Source of the DNA: a virus
IMG/VR virus record: IMGVR_UViG_3300035698_015192
Coordinates: 1 to 46,125 of that record
DNA: 46,125 bases
Direction: 5' to 3' (one strand)
In this document: piece by piece, positions 7,768-16,309 of the stretch
Layout: each line of letters starts with the position of its first letter
Position numbering within the stretch: position 1 is the stretch's first letter
Notes under the pieces: model-generated
Databases searched by the model: none
Told to the model about the DNA's origin: nothing
Seen by the model: the letters and a program-made list of their open reading frames with translations, nothing else
Translations under genes and position numbers: made by a program

Positions 7768-8223
7768 ATGGCCCTTTCTCAAAAAAGTGTCCCTGATACA
7801 ATTCTGTTGAAGGGATTCGACAATGCAATTTTCCACGAGGCTAATGCTGCAGTTGGCACAATCCTTCCTGGACATATTGTGGAACTTGATTCTAGTGGCA
7901 ATCTTATTCTAGGTGCGACTACCAATACACTTCTCATGATTGCTCGTGAAGATGATTTGCAAGGTAATGGTATTACAGATCTCTATCCCATCCTCAACAG
8001 AGTGCTTCTGTTCTGCCCCGCTCGTGGATCAGAAGTTTATCTAATTCTCACCGACGGTCAGAATATTTCCATTGGTGAAGATGTTGAATTTGGGGTTGCA
8101 GGTGAAGTTAAGACTGCTGATGGAACTCAAGCAGTTGTAGGTACTTGCGTTGAAGCGGTTGATGCATCTGATTCAGCAGTCACGCCTCTTGCAAGTCGTC
8201 GCATTAAAATTCGTGTTGCTTAA
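7768..8223 (+). CDS. head decoration-like protein
   Basis: The 151-residue, beta-rich product between protease and major capsid gene is in the place of capsid decoration or stabilisation proteins. Hallmarks such as LPGHIVELDSSGNL, AREDDLQGNG and the YPILNRVLLFCPARGSEVYL region fit the family that coats the outer face of HK97-type heads. An AAGGAGATT ribosome binding site overlaps the preceding stop. The call rests on position, size and these short similarities. Confidence 0.65.
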   Translation: MALSQKSVPDTILLKGFDNAIFHEANAAVGTILPGHIVELDSSGNLILGATTNTLLMIAREDDLQGNGITDLYPILNRVLLFCPARGSEVYLILTDGQNISIGEDVEFGVAGEVKTADGTQAVVGTCVEAVDASDSAVTPLASRRIKIRVA

Positions 8224-8236
8224 GGAGATTTAAAAA

Positions 8237-9223
8237 ATGCCCGATTTTCTCATTCCAAATGGTAATGGTGGCTATACTGCTCAAGGGCAGTTAGCAGACC
8301 GTTTTGCCGCAACTGGCTTTAACGTTAATGGATTACGTACACTCGACACACTTCGTAAAGAAGAATACTTACTTCTCGACGATGCAGTTATTAAGGTTGC
8401 TGAGGAGCGACTACGTGGTGTCGCAGATTTGATCGGTGCGGGTCTTACCATTGATATTCCCAATGGACTTGGAACTACAGTATTCCAATGGGAAACTCAG
8501 AGTGATATGACTCCCGCCAACGTGAATATGGATGGGGTGACTGCAGGTGATGCCGATCGTGTCAGCTTCAATCTGAATACTTTACCCCTTCCCATCATTC
8601 ATAAGGACTTCTATCTTACTCGCCGTGCACTTGAGGCTAGTCGTACTCGAGGCGAGTCTTTAGATACTAGCGGTGCAGAAGCTGCTGCACGGCAAGTTTC
8701 AGAACAAGCTGAGAGTATTTTGTTTAATGGATACACTTTGACCTTTGGAGGTGGATCCTTACTCGGTTATCGTACAGCCACTAATCGTAATACTGTAAGC
8801 ATCGTTCAGAATTGGGATGCTAGTGGTAAGACTGGTTCTGAAATTGTTTCCGACGTCATCTCGATGATTGCAGCGGCTCATGCTGACTTCATGTTTGGTC
8901 CTTATGTGTTGTATGTTACTGGAGCATATTGGACAACGCTTCAGAATGACTTTAAAACCAACTCGGATCGTACAATTCTAGAACGAATTCAGGCCATTGA
9001 TGGCATTTCTGCAGTTCGTCCAGCAGACGCTTTAACTGCTAATAATGTCCTACTCGTTCAGATGAGTTCTGACGTTGTTAAGGAAGTCATTGGCTTACAG
9101 CCCACAGTAGTCCAGTGGGAAACTCATGGTGGAATGCGTATTAACTTCAAGGTTATGGCTATTATGGTTCCTAGACTTGGATCAGATGCTAACGGTCGAA
9201 GTGGTATTGTTCATATGTCTTAA
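8237..9223 (+). CDS. major capsid protein
   Basis: The 328-residue protein has the expected size and place for an HK97-fold shell protein. The stretch LPLPIIHKDFYLTRRALEAS, followed by a helical segment with AAARQVSEQAESILFNG, resembles capsid proteins of the encapsulin-like branch, where it forms part of the E-loop and spine helix region. There is a strong ribosome binding site (AAGGAGATT) after the decoration gene stop. A short GC-rich hairpin follows the stop. High expression is expected. Confidence 0.85.
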   Translation: MPDFLIPNGNGGYTAQGQLADRFAATGFNVNGLRTLDTLRKEEYLLLDDAVIKVAEERLRGVADLIGAGLTIDIPNGLGTTVFQWETQSDMTPANVNMDGVTAGDADRVSFNLNTLPLPIIHKDFYLTRRALEASRTRGESLDTSGAEAAARQVSEQAESILFNGYTLTFGGGSLLGYRTATNRNTVSIVQNWDASGKTGSEIVSDVISMIAAAHADFMFGPYVLYVTGAYWTTLQNDFKTNSDRTILERIQAIDGISAVRPADALTANNVLLVQMSSDVVKEVIGLQPTVVQWETHGGMRINFKVMAIMVPRLGSDANGRSGIVHMS

Positions 9224-9231
9224 TAGTAAGA

Positions 9232-9247
9232 GGGGCTTAAAAGCCCC
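9232..9247 (+). terminator. short hairpin after the capsid gene
   Basis: GGGGCTT and AAGCCCC form a near-perfect inverted repeat nine bases after the major capsid gene stop. It is followed by AATTACTTTT and not by a clean T-run, so partial termination or mRNA stabilisation is more likely than full termination. Either would leave capsid mRNA in excess over downstream genes. Confidence 0.45.
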
Positions 9248-9270
9248 AATTACTTTTGAAAGGTTCTATA

Positions 9271-9585
9271 ATGGTTTCGAGAACTTATACATTAAAGCCT
9301 GGTGGAAAACACCATCGTAAAGAAAAAGGTGGTGTTAAGATTTATATGCCTGGAGACAGTATCAAGTTAACTGAAAGAGAAGCTGAAGCAATCAAAGATA
9401 GGCTTGTATTTGATTTAACGCCTGGACCGCTCGTTGAAGCTAAGGCTCCAAAAGAAACATTAGAAAGCCTTGTTATGAAGCAAATTGCAGGTGGTAAATT
9501 CAATGTTGTAAATCCTTCTACTGGCAAGAATGTAAATGAAAATCCATTGACTAAAGTTGAGGCCGAAGTCCTCATTGGAGACTAG
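9271..9585 (+). CDS. small hypothetical head-region protein
   Basis: The product is 104 residues and basic in its first half (KPGGKHHRKEKGGVKIYMPGD), with a middle SIKLTEREAEAIKDRL and a C-terminus of mixed charge. This N-terminal pattern is seen in small phage proteins found after the capsid gene, but I do not know a function. ATG 9271 was chosen over TTG 9256 because GAAAGG lies at a suitable distance. A role in head completion is possible from position only. Confidence 0.6.
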   Translation: MVSRTYTLKPGGKHHRKEKGGVKIYMPGDSIKLTEREAEAIKDRLVFDLTPGPLVEAKAPKETLESLVMKQIAGGKFNVVNPSTGKNVNENPLTKVEAEVLIGD

Positions 9586-9586
9586 G

Positions 9587-10183
9587 ATGGTAAAAAGTAA
9601 TATAGATGTTGGTATGGAGGTAGATGCTCAGCTGACAGCAAATAGTAACATTCTTAATACCTTAGGTATGGGCACTCTTTACGAAGTTGAATGTATTGAT
9701 AAGTTTGGCAAACTTAAATGGATAGAAAAAGTTCATAACCTAGTTGTTAATGAGGGCTTGAATGATGTACTTAATACGTTCTTTAAGGGCATTACTTATA
9801 CCGCTGAGTTCTATGTTGGACTGATTCTTGACGAGTCGGCTACAGTACTCGCTGCAGGTGACACAGCTGCACAGAATGGCGGTACTAATGGATGGACTGA
9901 AACAGCTGCTTATACAGAAGTTATTAGAGAAGTTCTTACACTAGGTACTGTAGCTGCTCAGAGTGTTAGTAACACTGCTAATAAGGCAAGTTTTTCCATA
10001 AACGCTACAATAACAATTCATGGAGCATTTCTTATTCGGGATGCCGGAGAAAGCGCTGGTGCAGAAACTAAAAGTGGAACCAATGGCAGTTTGTTTGGAG
10101 AAGCAGCATTTAGTTCCCCACGCGCAGCGGCAAGCGGAGATACTTTGAATGTTACTGTTACACTAACGGCAGCCAGTGTGTAG
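9587..10183 (+). CDS. probable virion structural protein
   Basis: The 198-residue product starts after GGAG at 9577-9580. The region ECIDKFGKLKWIEKVHNLVV followed by NEGLNDVLNTFF and a FYVGLI stretch recalls a family of phage structural proteins with unknown exact role. The C-terminal half is rich in A, T, S and G and beta-like. It sits between head and connector genes, so a head or neck component is likely. Function is unproven. Confidence 0.6.
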   Translation: MVKSNIDVGMEVDAQLTANSNILNTLGMGTLYEVECIDKFGKLKWIEKVHNLVVNEGLNDVLNTFFKGITYTAEFYVGLILDESATVLAAGDTAAQNGGTNGWTETAAYTEVIREVLTLGTVAAQSVSNTANKASFSINATITIHGAFLIRDAGESAGAETKSGTNGSLFGEAAFSSPRAAASGDTLNVTVTLTAASV

Positions 10184-10249
10184 ATGAAGTAAACCTACCT
10201 CTATAGAAGATGATCTTTCTATTCAAGACCAACTCCATAGGTGGAATAG

Positions 10250-10696
10250 ATGGCATTTCGTGCTTCAAACCAAATAGCTGAGAACGGTTACGCTCAGGCC
10301 AAAACGATTGCGCTAAATATCAAGGACCGCGCCTTTAGCGCGCGCACGCTCATGGCCGCCGACGTCTCATTCGATCTGGTATGGGACTTACGGAAACAGC
10401 TTTTCGTCGCGCATGATTCCTTGACGGCGATCCAGGCCATTCCGGGCATCGTGCAATATGCGAGGGATCAGGAAAATGATCAGGCCTACAGTGTCGTAGC
10501 GGAGTTTACCGCCCTAAAGGCCGCGATAGCCGCAGCCAGAGTGGAGATCGACACGGCCCTGCCCTCGAATGGCGGCGGGTATCTCTTGGCCCACAAAATT
10601 GGCATTGGCGCGACACTGGAACCCCGGACGTTCACGACAACTCAAACGGCAACAATCAGGACTACATTACTGGCGATTGAAGCCGCTGTAAGCTAA
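10250..10696 (+). CDS. hypothetical protein of a GC-rich foreign cassette
   Basis: The 148-residue protein is helical (EFTALKAAIAAARVEIDTAL) with no recognised family. From about base 10300 the DNA is clearly richer in G and C than its neighbours, with many codons ending in C or G, which points to recent arrival from a GC-rich phage or host. Its stop overlaps the start of the next gene (TAATG), so the two came as a unit or were joined cleanly. A structural role is likely from its place. Confidence 0.6.
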   Translation: MAFRASNQIAENGYAQAKTIALNIKDRAFSARTLMAADVSFDLVWDLRKQLFVAHDSLTAIQAIPGIVQYARDQENDQAYSVVAEFTALKAAIAAARVEIDTALPSNGGGYLLAHKIGIGATLEPRTFTTTQTATIRTTLLAIEAAVS

Positions 10697-12081
10697 TGGC
10701 CGTAACCTTTGCTGTCCTGGACCAAGGCAACTCGACCTCTGAAGGGTTCAGTACCGCCTCGATAACCTGGAGCGGCGGCATAGGTCTGATTCTCGTCGGC
10801 AGCGCCTATGGGACGTCCACCTCGGTCACTCACACAGCCACAAAGAGCGGCGACACCTGGACGACCCAAGTTAACCAGGACTATGGAGCCCGTCGTGGCG
10901 CCAGCGCGATTACCAACCTATCCCCAAGCAACGGGGTCATCACGATCACGCCTGACGACGGTGGGGGCGCAGCCCACCAGGATAGCGTGTACTTTGTTGT
11001 CGAGATCTCGGGTTCGGACGGAGTAATCCCGACCTTCGATAGCGCCGGGACGGCGACTAACGAGTCCGGCCCACAAACGATCACTTTGACCGACGTCATC
11101 CCGGCTGGTGGCGCGGCGATTTTCTTCGGCATGAACGAGAAAACCGCCGGTCACGCGGTCGATGGAGTTACCTTACTTGGAACGGTCGAGACGAGCACAA
11201 ATACTCGTTCGGGCTTGCTCGGAACCACGACCGCCGACCCGACGCCAGGCCACACATGGGACAGCACCAGTAAACACGCCGAGATTGCGAGTGTCTTCGC
11301 TCCGGCTGCGGGGGGCTCTATTTTTGAAGAAGCAATAACCCTAGCACATAGTCATTCTAAAAGCTTAACAAACCTTATGACTATGGAGAATAATTTAGCA
11401 TACAATCTTCAATTAAACAAATCTTTAAGTAATAATATAACTTTCGAACCAAGTATAACTTTTAACACTGTATTCGATAAAACTTTATTAGACACTATAT
11501 CCTTCGAAGAAGCAATAAGTATAGGTCTTTTACTTAGCAAAACCATTACTCCTCAAACAGTCTTTGAACCTTCAATTCAGTTTGGATTAAATTTAGATTA
11601 TATTCTTTCTGAAAACATGACTATAGAGGAATTAATTACACTATCTCAAAACTTGGACATTACCCTCGAACCAAATTTAATCATAGATGCTACAATAACC
11701 TTTAATGTTCTGTTCGAAGATACTGATGTTAATATTGTTACCAAAGAAGAAAATGTATCATATAATACTCAAATGGGTATTTCTATTCAAGGGAATACTA
11801 CATTTGAAGGAATTACTAATTACAATATTTCTTTTGGAATGACTGTTGTTGATACTGTTCCTGTTATAGATGAAAGTATAAGTTTTGGTATTAATTTTTC
11901 AATTGAAGCTAATTCTAATATGACAATTGAAGAAATATTAACGTTAGCTGGTCAATATGCTATGAATGCTTCTTTTGGATCCTCATTAGTTAAGATCAAT
12001 AAAATATCCACAGAAGCTGACTTGGATGGACTTATAACTACTGAATCTGATCAAACCAAGAGTAATAAAAGGATTCATTAA
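10696..12081 (+). CDS. chimeric virion-surface-like protein with 20-residue repeats
   Basis: The 461-residue product has two parts of different origin. Residues 1-209 are GC-rich in codon use and form a beta-rich domain (SITWSGGIGLILVGSAYG onward, ending APAAGGS). At about base 11322 the DNA turns abruptly AT-rich, and residues 210-430 are eleven degenerate tandem repeats of 20 residues. A short charged tail follows. The simplest reading is a head-fiber or decoration-type protein made by recombination between a foreign domain and a resident repeat domain. Function is inferred only. Confidence 0.7.
   Translation: MAVTFAVLDQGNSTSEGFSTASITWSGGIGLILVGSAYGTSTSVTHTATKSGDTWTTQVNQDYGARRGASAITNLSPSNGVITITPDDGGGAAHQDSVYFVVEISGSDGVIPTFDSAGTATNESGPQTITLTDVIPAGGAAIFFGMNEKTAGHAVDGVTLLGTVETSTNTRSGLLGTTTADPTPGHTWDSTSKHAEIASVFAPAAGGSIFEEAITLAHSHSKSLTNLMTMENNLAYNLQLNKSLSNNITFEPSITFNTVFDKTLLDTISFEEAISIGLLLSKTITPQTVFEPSIQFGLNLDYILSENMTIEELITLSQNLDITLEPNLIIDATITFNVLFEDTDVNIVTKEENVSYNTQMGISIQGNTTFEGITNYNISFGMTVVDTVPVIDESISFGINFSIEANSNMTIEEILTLAGQYAMNASFGSSLVKINKISTEADLDGLITTESDQTKSNKRIH
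11323..11985 (+). repeat. eleven tandem 60-bp (20-residue) coding repeats
   Basis: The encoded repeats begin with F/I/M-E-x-x-I or similar, for example FEEAITLAHSHSKSLTNLMT, FEPSITFNTVFDKTLLDTIS and IDESISFGINFSIEANSNMT. Ten are exactly 20 residues and one (starting FEGITNYN) is 21. The alternating hydrophobic pattern suggests a stacked beta structure. DNA identity between units is low, so the array is old. Confidence 0.8.
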
Positions 12082-12434
12082 TGACTGGGCAAACACTACA
12101 AAATCTTGGAACCTTTGCTAAGAGTGAGCTTCCAGAAACTCTATCAGTTACATTTAAAGACGGGGATGGTGTGATTATAAATTTAACAGGCTTTACAGCT
12201 AAGGTAGCATTTGCTGTAATAGAAGGAAATAACTCTACATTAGGGTCTGGTACTGTTGAAATTCCTTCTCCTGCAACGGATGGAATAGTAACTTATGCTT
12301 GGCATAGCAATGATTTTTCAGAAGTTGGTTTATTTCAAATTCAACTATGGGTGGATGATGGTACTAATACTCTTGCTTCTGAACTTTTTCAATATGCGGT
12401 TGAGGCAATTACTGTTGTACCTACATTCGCATAA
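12081..12434 (+). CDS. hypothetical structural protein, BppU-like fold possible
   Basis: The 117-residue beta-rich product has SVTFKDGDGVIINLTGFTAK near the N-terminus, a central GIVTYAWHSNDFSEVGLFQI and an ELFQYAVE end. This pattern of short strands is like the N-terminal domain of baseplate upper proteins and related phage Ig-like domains. It lies directly after the chimeric surface protein (ATG overlaps its TAA) and before the head-tail adaptor. A partner of the preceding protein is plausible. Confidence 0.6.
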   Translation: MTGQTLQNLGTFAKSELPETLSVTFKDGDGVIINLTGFTAKVAFAVIEGNNSTLGSGTVEIPSPATDGIVTYAWHSNDFSEVGLFQIQLWVDDGTNTLASELFQYAVEAITVVPTFA

Positions 12435-12448
12435 GTGAGGATAAACTT

Positions 12449-12835
12449 ATGGTTAATAGAGTTACTAATCTGGAAGTTAAAGAAATAATAACTACAGATA
12501 AAGTAGACATTCAACCTTATATAACTGCAGCTAATTTACTTGTTACTGACGTTCTCGGCTCTACTACTAATATCGTCGCCGCACAGTTGAAGGAAATTGA
12601 ACGGTGGCTTGCAGCTCACTTCGTTGCAATGGCGGGTAATGATACTGAAATTGGTGAAATACTTGAAGATGAAATTGGAGAAACTAGAGTTAAGTATGCT
12701 GCTAGTTCAACTTCACTTAATCTCAGCTCTTCTCGTTATGGTAAGCAAGCTATGCTTCTTGATACTACAGGAAAACTTGCCAGTCTCGGTAGGGGTCGTG
12801 CTGTTTTTCGAGCAGTAGGGATTACTTTAACGTGA
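12449..12835 (+). CDS. head-tail adaptor (gp6/HK97-like connector)
   Basis: The 128-residue product fits small connector proteins that dock below the portal: an N-terminal helical part, LKEIERWLAAHFVAMAGND, and a C-terminal YGKQAMLLDTTGKLASLG motif common in this family. It is the last structural gene before the glycan-modifying island. Its stop overlaps the GTG start of the next gene. Confidence 0.72.
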   Translation: MVNRVTNLEVKEIITTDKVDIQPYITAANLLVTDVLGSTTNIVAAQLKEIERWLAAHFVAMAGNDTEIGEILEDEIGETRVKYAASSTSLNLSSSRYGKQAMLLDTTGKLASLGRGRAVFRAVGITLT

Positions 12836-13467
12836 GCGACTATTGGAAAATTCCAAAAATTTGGGAAGGCGTTACCTGTTTCATTCTGGGTGGGGGACCT
12901 TCATTAAGTAAGGTCCCTTTTTCACGACTCTATCATCGTAGAGTGATTGCAATAAATGATGCTTACAAATTCCACCAATGGGATTGTATGTATTTTAAAG
13001 ATGAAGGTTGGTTCTATCGCATGGCCCATAAGTTTGGAGACGATACTAGAACCAATGAAGAGTGTTTGAAGAATTTTACTGGACTTAAAGTTACTAATTG
13101 TATGACTTTATTAAACAAACCGGGTTTAAAGGTCCTCCGTCGAGGTCAACCTATGGGTATTGAAATAAATGAAGATTCTATTAATCAAGGTTCTAATGCT
13201 GGACAAGAAGCAATAATTCTAGCGATAAGATTGGGGGTTGCAAAAATTATTTTATTAGGCTATGATATGCAGGTAGTAGACGGACGACATAACTATCACT
13301 CAGACCATACGAGAGTTATTCCAGAACACGTTTATGCAGATCAGTTCATTCCAAGGTTTAAGGAACTTAATAGACTTGCCCTCGAACGAAATGTTGAAAT
13401 TGTGAATTGTACTGAGGGGTCAGAACTTAAGGAATTTTCCTTTGGAAAGTTGGACGATTATCTTTAA
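12832..13467 (+). CDS. DUF115/MptE-like Rossmann protein, possible glycan enzyme
   Basis: The 211-residue protein starts at GTG 12832. It has a nucleotide-binding-like ILGGGPSL (about residues 18-25), AINDAYKFH, DCMYFKD and IILLGYDMQ, which match DUF115-like phage proteins. Bacterial relatives act in glycan or flagellin glycosylation, and others resemble hydroxymethylpterin pyrophosphokinase. It is the first gene of a six-gene island of transferase-like genes, so a sugar-related role is favoured. The exact reaction is unknown. Confidence 0.65.
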   Translation: MSDYWKIPKIWEGVTCFILGGGPSLSKVPFSRLYHRRVIAINDAYKFHQWDCMYFKDEGWFYRMAHKFGDDTRTNEECLKNFTGLKVTNCMTLLNKPGLKVLRRGQPMGIEINEDSINQGSNAGQEAIILAIRLGVAKIILLGYDMQVVDGRHNYHSDHTRVIPEHVYADQFIPRFKELNRLALERNVEIVNCTEGSELKEFSFGKLDDYL

Positions 13468-13497
13468 TTATGTTGTTAATGGAATGACAATTTAATA

Positions 13498-14388
13498 ATG
13501 CAAACTATACAAGGTCAAAGGTGGATAATATGTTGTCCTGTATGGAATGGGCCATATAGAGATATTTTTATAAATGGTTCATTACCCGCTACACTATATG
13601 CAATAAGGGAAGCTGGGGTAAGAGCCACTTTCTGTATATACACTGATCAAAAATTTCCTAGAAATATATTTGAAGAACATACTGTAGAACACTATGGGAT
13701 TCCTGTTGCTAACCGACACCACTACTCTTTAATAAAAGCTCATAGACATACTCTAGAACGAGCTAAGGATGGTAATAGAGTATTTCTATTAAATGCTGAT
13801 ATTGCATGTAGTAAAGAATCTGTAGTATTTGCTGAATCTGTATTTGCTCAAGGATATAAAGCTGTAATTTCGATAGGTATTAGAACTTTATGGGAAGGTG
13901 AAGCTCCTATCGGGTTGAATGCAAAGGATACGTTACAGTGGGCTTGGGATCATAAGCATCAACTAATAAAAGATTTAATATGGGGGAGTGGTAGAAGTGT
14001 GCATTCAACTATGTTATTCTTCGAATCTTCCAGTAACGTCGTATTACATGCATTCTATCCTTATCCAATAATGTTAGTAAAGGATCGCTCTTTCGACTTC
14101 AAGCGAACTATTGATGGAGACCTCGCTTACAATTACAAGCCGGAAGAATTGTATTGGACATTAAATAGAGAGTGTAGTTTTGCAGAACTTAGTTTATCTA
14201 CGAAATTTGTAGAATCTAATGTTCTAATGACAGTACCTAATATGAAGGCTCACGTTATACGTCGGAAATATAAGCAATGGCATTTAGATGCGCTGCGAAA
14301 ACAATTTAGAATCATTGGAGACGATCCTACACCCTTTGCAAATGAAACAGTGGAAGAAATTCTAGATGGCCTTAGTGGCGTATTATGA
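13498..14388 (+). CDS. glycosyltransferase-like protein
   Basis: The 296-residue protein has the look of a GT-A-type transferase: RWIICCPVWNGPYRDIFI at the start, FCIYTDQK, and a candidate metal and sugar-nucleotide site VFLLNADIACS (about residues 94-104). A C-terminal basic region (AHVIRRKYKQWH) follows. No specific family name is certain. The next gene overlaps its end by 23 bases. It probably acts in the host cytoplasm on a phage or host surface glycan. Confidence 0.55.
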   Translation: MQTIQGQRWIICCPVWNGPYRDIFINGSLPATLYAIREAGVRATFCIYTDQKFPRNIFEEHTVEHYGIPVANRHHYSLIKAHRHTLERAKDGNRVFLLNADIACSKESVVFAESVFAQGYKAVISIGIRTLWEGEAPIGLNAKDTLQWAWDHKHQLIKDLIWGSGRSVHSTMLFFESSSNVVLHAFYPYPIMLVKDRSFDFKRTIDGDLAYNYKPEELYWTLNRECSFAELSLSTKFVESNVLMTVPNMKAHVIRRKYKQWHLDALRKQFRIIGDDPTPFANETVEEILDGLSGVL

Positions 14389-15244
14389 TCTTAAGTTAAA
14401 TCCTCCCACATTCAGCTTCTTGGATTTCCTACTAGCGGCTGAAGTGGAAAGGATTGAACTTAAGGAAGATGAACTTGATGTTAAGATTCTTCTTGGTCCA
14501 GAAGAAGGATTCAGAAAAGATGATCGTCCACCGTTTGGGGCGAACGAACGCTTTCGCTGGCTTAGAAATATAGCTATGCCTATGCCTTTGTTGCTTAAGT
14601 CATGTCGAAAAGCTGCTGAGATAGTTAATAGAGTTTACGCTACTAACGAACCAGAATTTGGCAGAGACACATACACTGCACCATTCAATTTAGCTATGGA
14701 AGCAGCGAAGAAGGATATTTTCCCATTCGAGGCTGACGAAGGTTTAACCGAATCCTTTAAAGAAATATATGGACAGTATATAACAATAACACTTTGTGAA
14801 CGATCGTGGAGACATACCCGTAGATCAGACATTAACGAGTGGATTAAAGTATCTGAGGAGATAGAGAGTACCAGTGCGTTTAAAGTAGTATTCATACGTG
14901 ATGTTGGCGAAGATGATAAGGGTCAGCTCCGTAATTTCCACACAGATCATTTGTCCGCAAGGCATCTTACTGCCAGAGCAGCATTATATTCTGGTGCGGT
15001 TAGTAATATAGGTGTAGCTGGAGGACCACTTTGGTTTTGCCTATTCCTTGGAGTACCTGCTATCTTATTCCATTTAATACATGAACATAGAGCACAAACT
15101 CCAAGAGCTTGGACTTCTTATGGATTAGAGCCCTATTCTCAATTTCCAAATGCACGGCCTGGGCAGATCTTAGTGTGGAAGAAGGATAATGCAGATATTA
15201 TTCTTGATTCACTAAAACGAGCTGGAGTCTTACATCGTGGGTGA
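14366..15244 (+). CDS. glycosyltransferase-like protein, GT-B type
   Basis: The 292-residue protein resembles the C-terminal half of GT-B transferases of the ADP-heptose type: FIRDVGEDDK, then AALYSGAVSNIGVAGGPLWF and CLFLGVPAILFH, where such enzymes bind the donor nucleotide. An ITLCERSWRHTRRSDINEW stretch recalls the strand-helix before it. The assignment is by pattern only. It overlaps both neighbours, which fits tight operon translation. Confidence 0.5.
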   Translation: MALVAYYDLKLNPPTFSFLDFLLAAEVERIELKEDELDVKILLGPEEGFRKDDRPPFGANERFRWLRNIAMPMPLLLKSCRKAAEIVNRVYATNEPEFGRDTYTAPFNLAMEAAKKDIFPFEADEGLTESFKEIYGQYITITLCERSWRHTRRSDINEWIKVSEEIESTSAFKVVFIRDVGEDDKGQLRNFHTDHLSARHLTARAALYSGAVSNIGVAGGPLWFCLFLGVPAILFHLIHEHRAQTPRAWTSYGLEPYSQFPNARPGQILVWKKDNADIILDSLKRAGVLHRG

Positions 15245-15626
15245 CTTTTTTACAGATGATGAACTTACCATAACTTTAGAATTATCTCATGGACTCATAG
15301 TATTAGAACTGTGTAGTGGATCAGATACACTAACTACAGCAATATCACAATCTGCACTTTATATCACTGTAGTAGATAAGTCTTTATCAGCCTATATGCC
15401 TGGTATCGAGTTCATAGGAGATATACCAAATAAATACTTTCATATAGCTTTCGTTAATGTGAATACGTCTGACGAAACTTACTGGGCACTGTCGCGTATA
15501 AAAGCACCTACATTAGTTTTGTTCAATACAGAATGTGAAGAAGTACTTAATATGATAACTAGATTTAATCTGGTATTGGTTAAAGATTTTGCTACAGAAA
15601 ATGCAATGAAGTTATATAAAAGATGA
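15237..15626 (+). CDS. small Rossmann-like protein, possible degenerate methyltransferase
   Basis: The 129-residue product starts at GTG 15237. Its VLELCSGSDTLTTAI (about residues 22-36) followed by TVVDKS mimics the SAM-binding glycine loop and acidic strand of class I methyltransferases, but G-x-G is reduced to GSD and the protein is about half normal length. It may be a decayed methyltransferase or a short binding domain. Its stop overlaps the GT2 gene start. Confidence 0.5.
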   Translation: MGDFFTDDELTITLELSHGLIVLELCSGSDTLTTAISQSALYITVVDKSLSAYMPGIEFIGDIPNKYFHIAFVNVNTSDETYWALSRIKAPTLVLFNTECEEVLNMITRFNLVLVKDFATENAMKLYKR

Positions 15627-16309
15627 TTTCAATTATCATGCCTTATTGGGATAGACAAGACTTACTAGATGCTAATCTAGCAAGAATGAAAATTCTATAT
15701 CCACATTATGACTTGGAAATTCTTATTATCAATGATGGTTGGCAGGGGAAATATGTTGTAAAGGATACATATCCTTGGAGAATTCGTATCTACGATATGC
15801 CGGATAAGTTAATTGCTAAAAACTCATGCGTTCCTTTGAATATGGGAGTTGAACTTGCCAATGGGGATATCATTGTTTTAACTAATCCTGAAGTTATCCA
15901 ACGCCAACCAATCTTAGACGGTATGGAAGGTGAATTAAAAAAGCTTGGTAAACGGGGCTACGTTGCAGCTTCTGTTTGGGATGTTGAGGGTAGCAAATGG
16001 CTTTGTCATACAAGCCATCGTACGCATATTACAGTACCTGCTAATGCTGGCCTTCCTCTTTTCTCAATGATGTATAAAGAATTCTTCCAAAAAGTAAAGT
16101 TCAATGAATGTTATAGAGATGGTTTTGCATTTGAAGATAATGATTTTCTTTGGCGGCTTTGGGAAGTAGAAGCTAAATTCAAAATCTGTGATGATCTTAC
16201 TGTGAATCATTACGCTACTAAAACGGATTGGCCTTCAGGAAGTTGGGAAAGAAATAAAGAAATCTTCAGGAATAAGTGGCTACCAATAGGAGACTTGAAA
16301 AGTGAATGA
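15623..16309 (+). CDS. family 2 glycosyltransferase
   Basis: The 228-residue protein has the GT2 (GT-A fold) start ISIIMPYWDRQDLLDANLAR, IINDGW for the first aspartate, LANGDIIVLTNPEV in place of the DxD region, and a late FAFEDNDFLWRLWE, the usual acceptor-site ED motif. It would transfer a sugar from a nucleotide donor to a glycan or protein. It lies in the island with other transferases and overlaps both its neighbours. Confidence 0.75.
   Translation: MISIIMPYWDRQDLLDANLARMKILYPHYDLEILIINDGWQGKYVVKDTYPWRIRIYDMPDKLIAKNSCVPLNMGVELANGDIIVLTNPEVIQRQPILDGMEGELKKLGKRGYVAASVWDVEGSKWLCHTSHRTHITVPANAGLPLFSMMYKEFFQKVKFNECYRDGFAFEDNDFLWRLWEVEAKFKICDDLTVNHYATKTDWPSGSWERNKEIFRNKWLPIGDLKSE

Noticed and set aside
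9557-9586. earlier start for the 9587-10183 gene
   Set aside because: An upstream in-frame start lies inside the previous gene; ATG 9587 has GGAG at the right distance.
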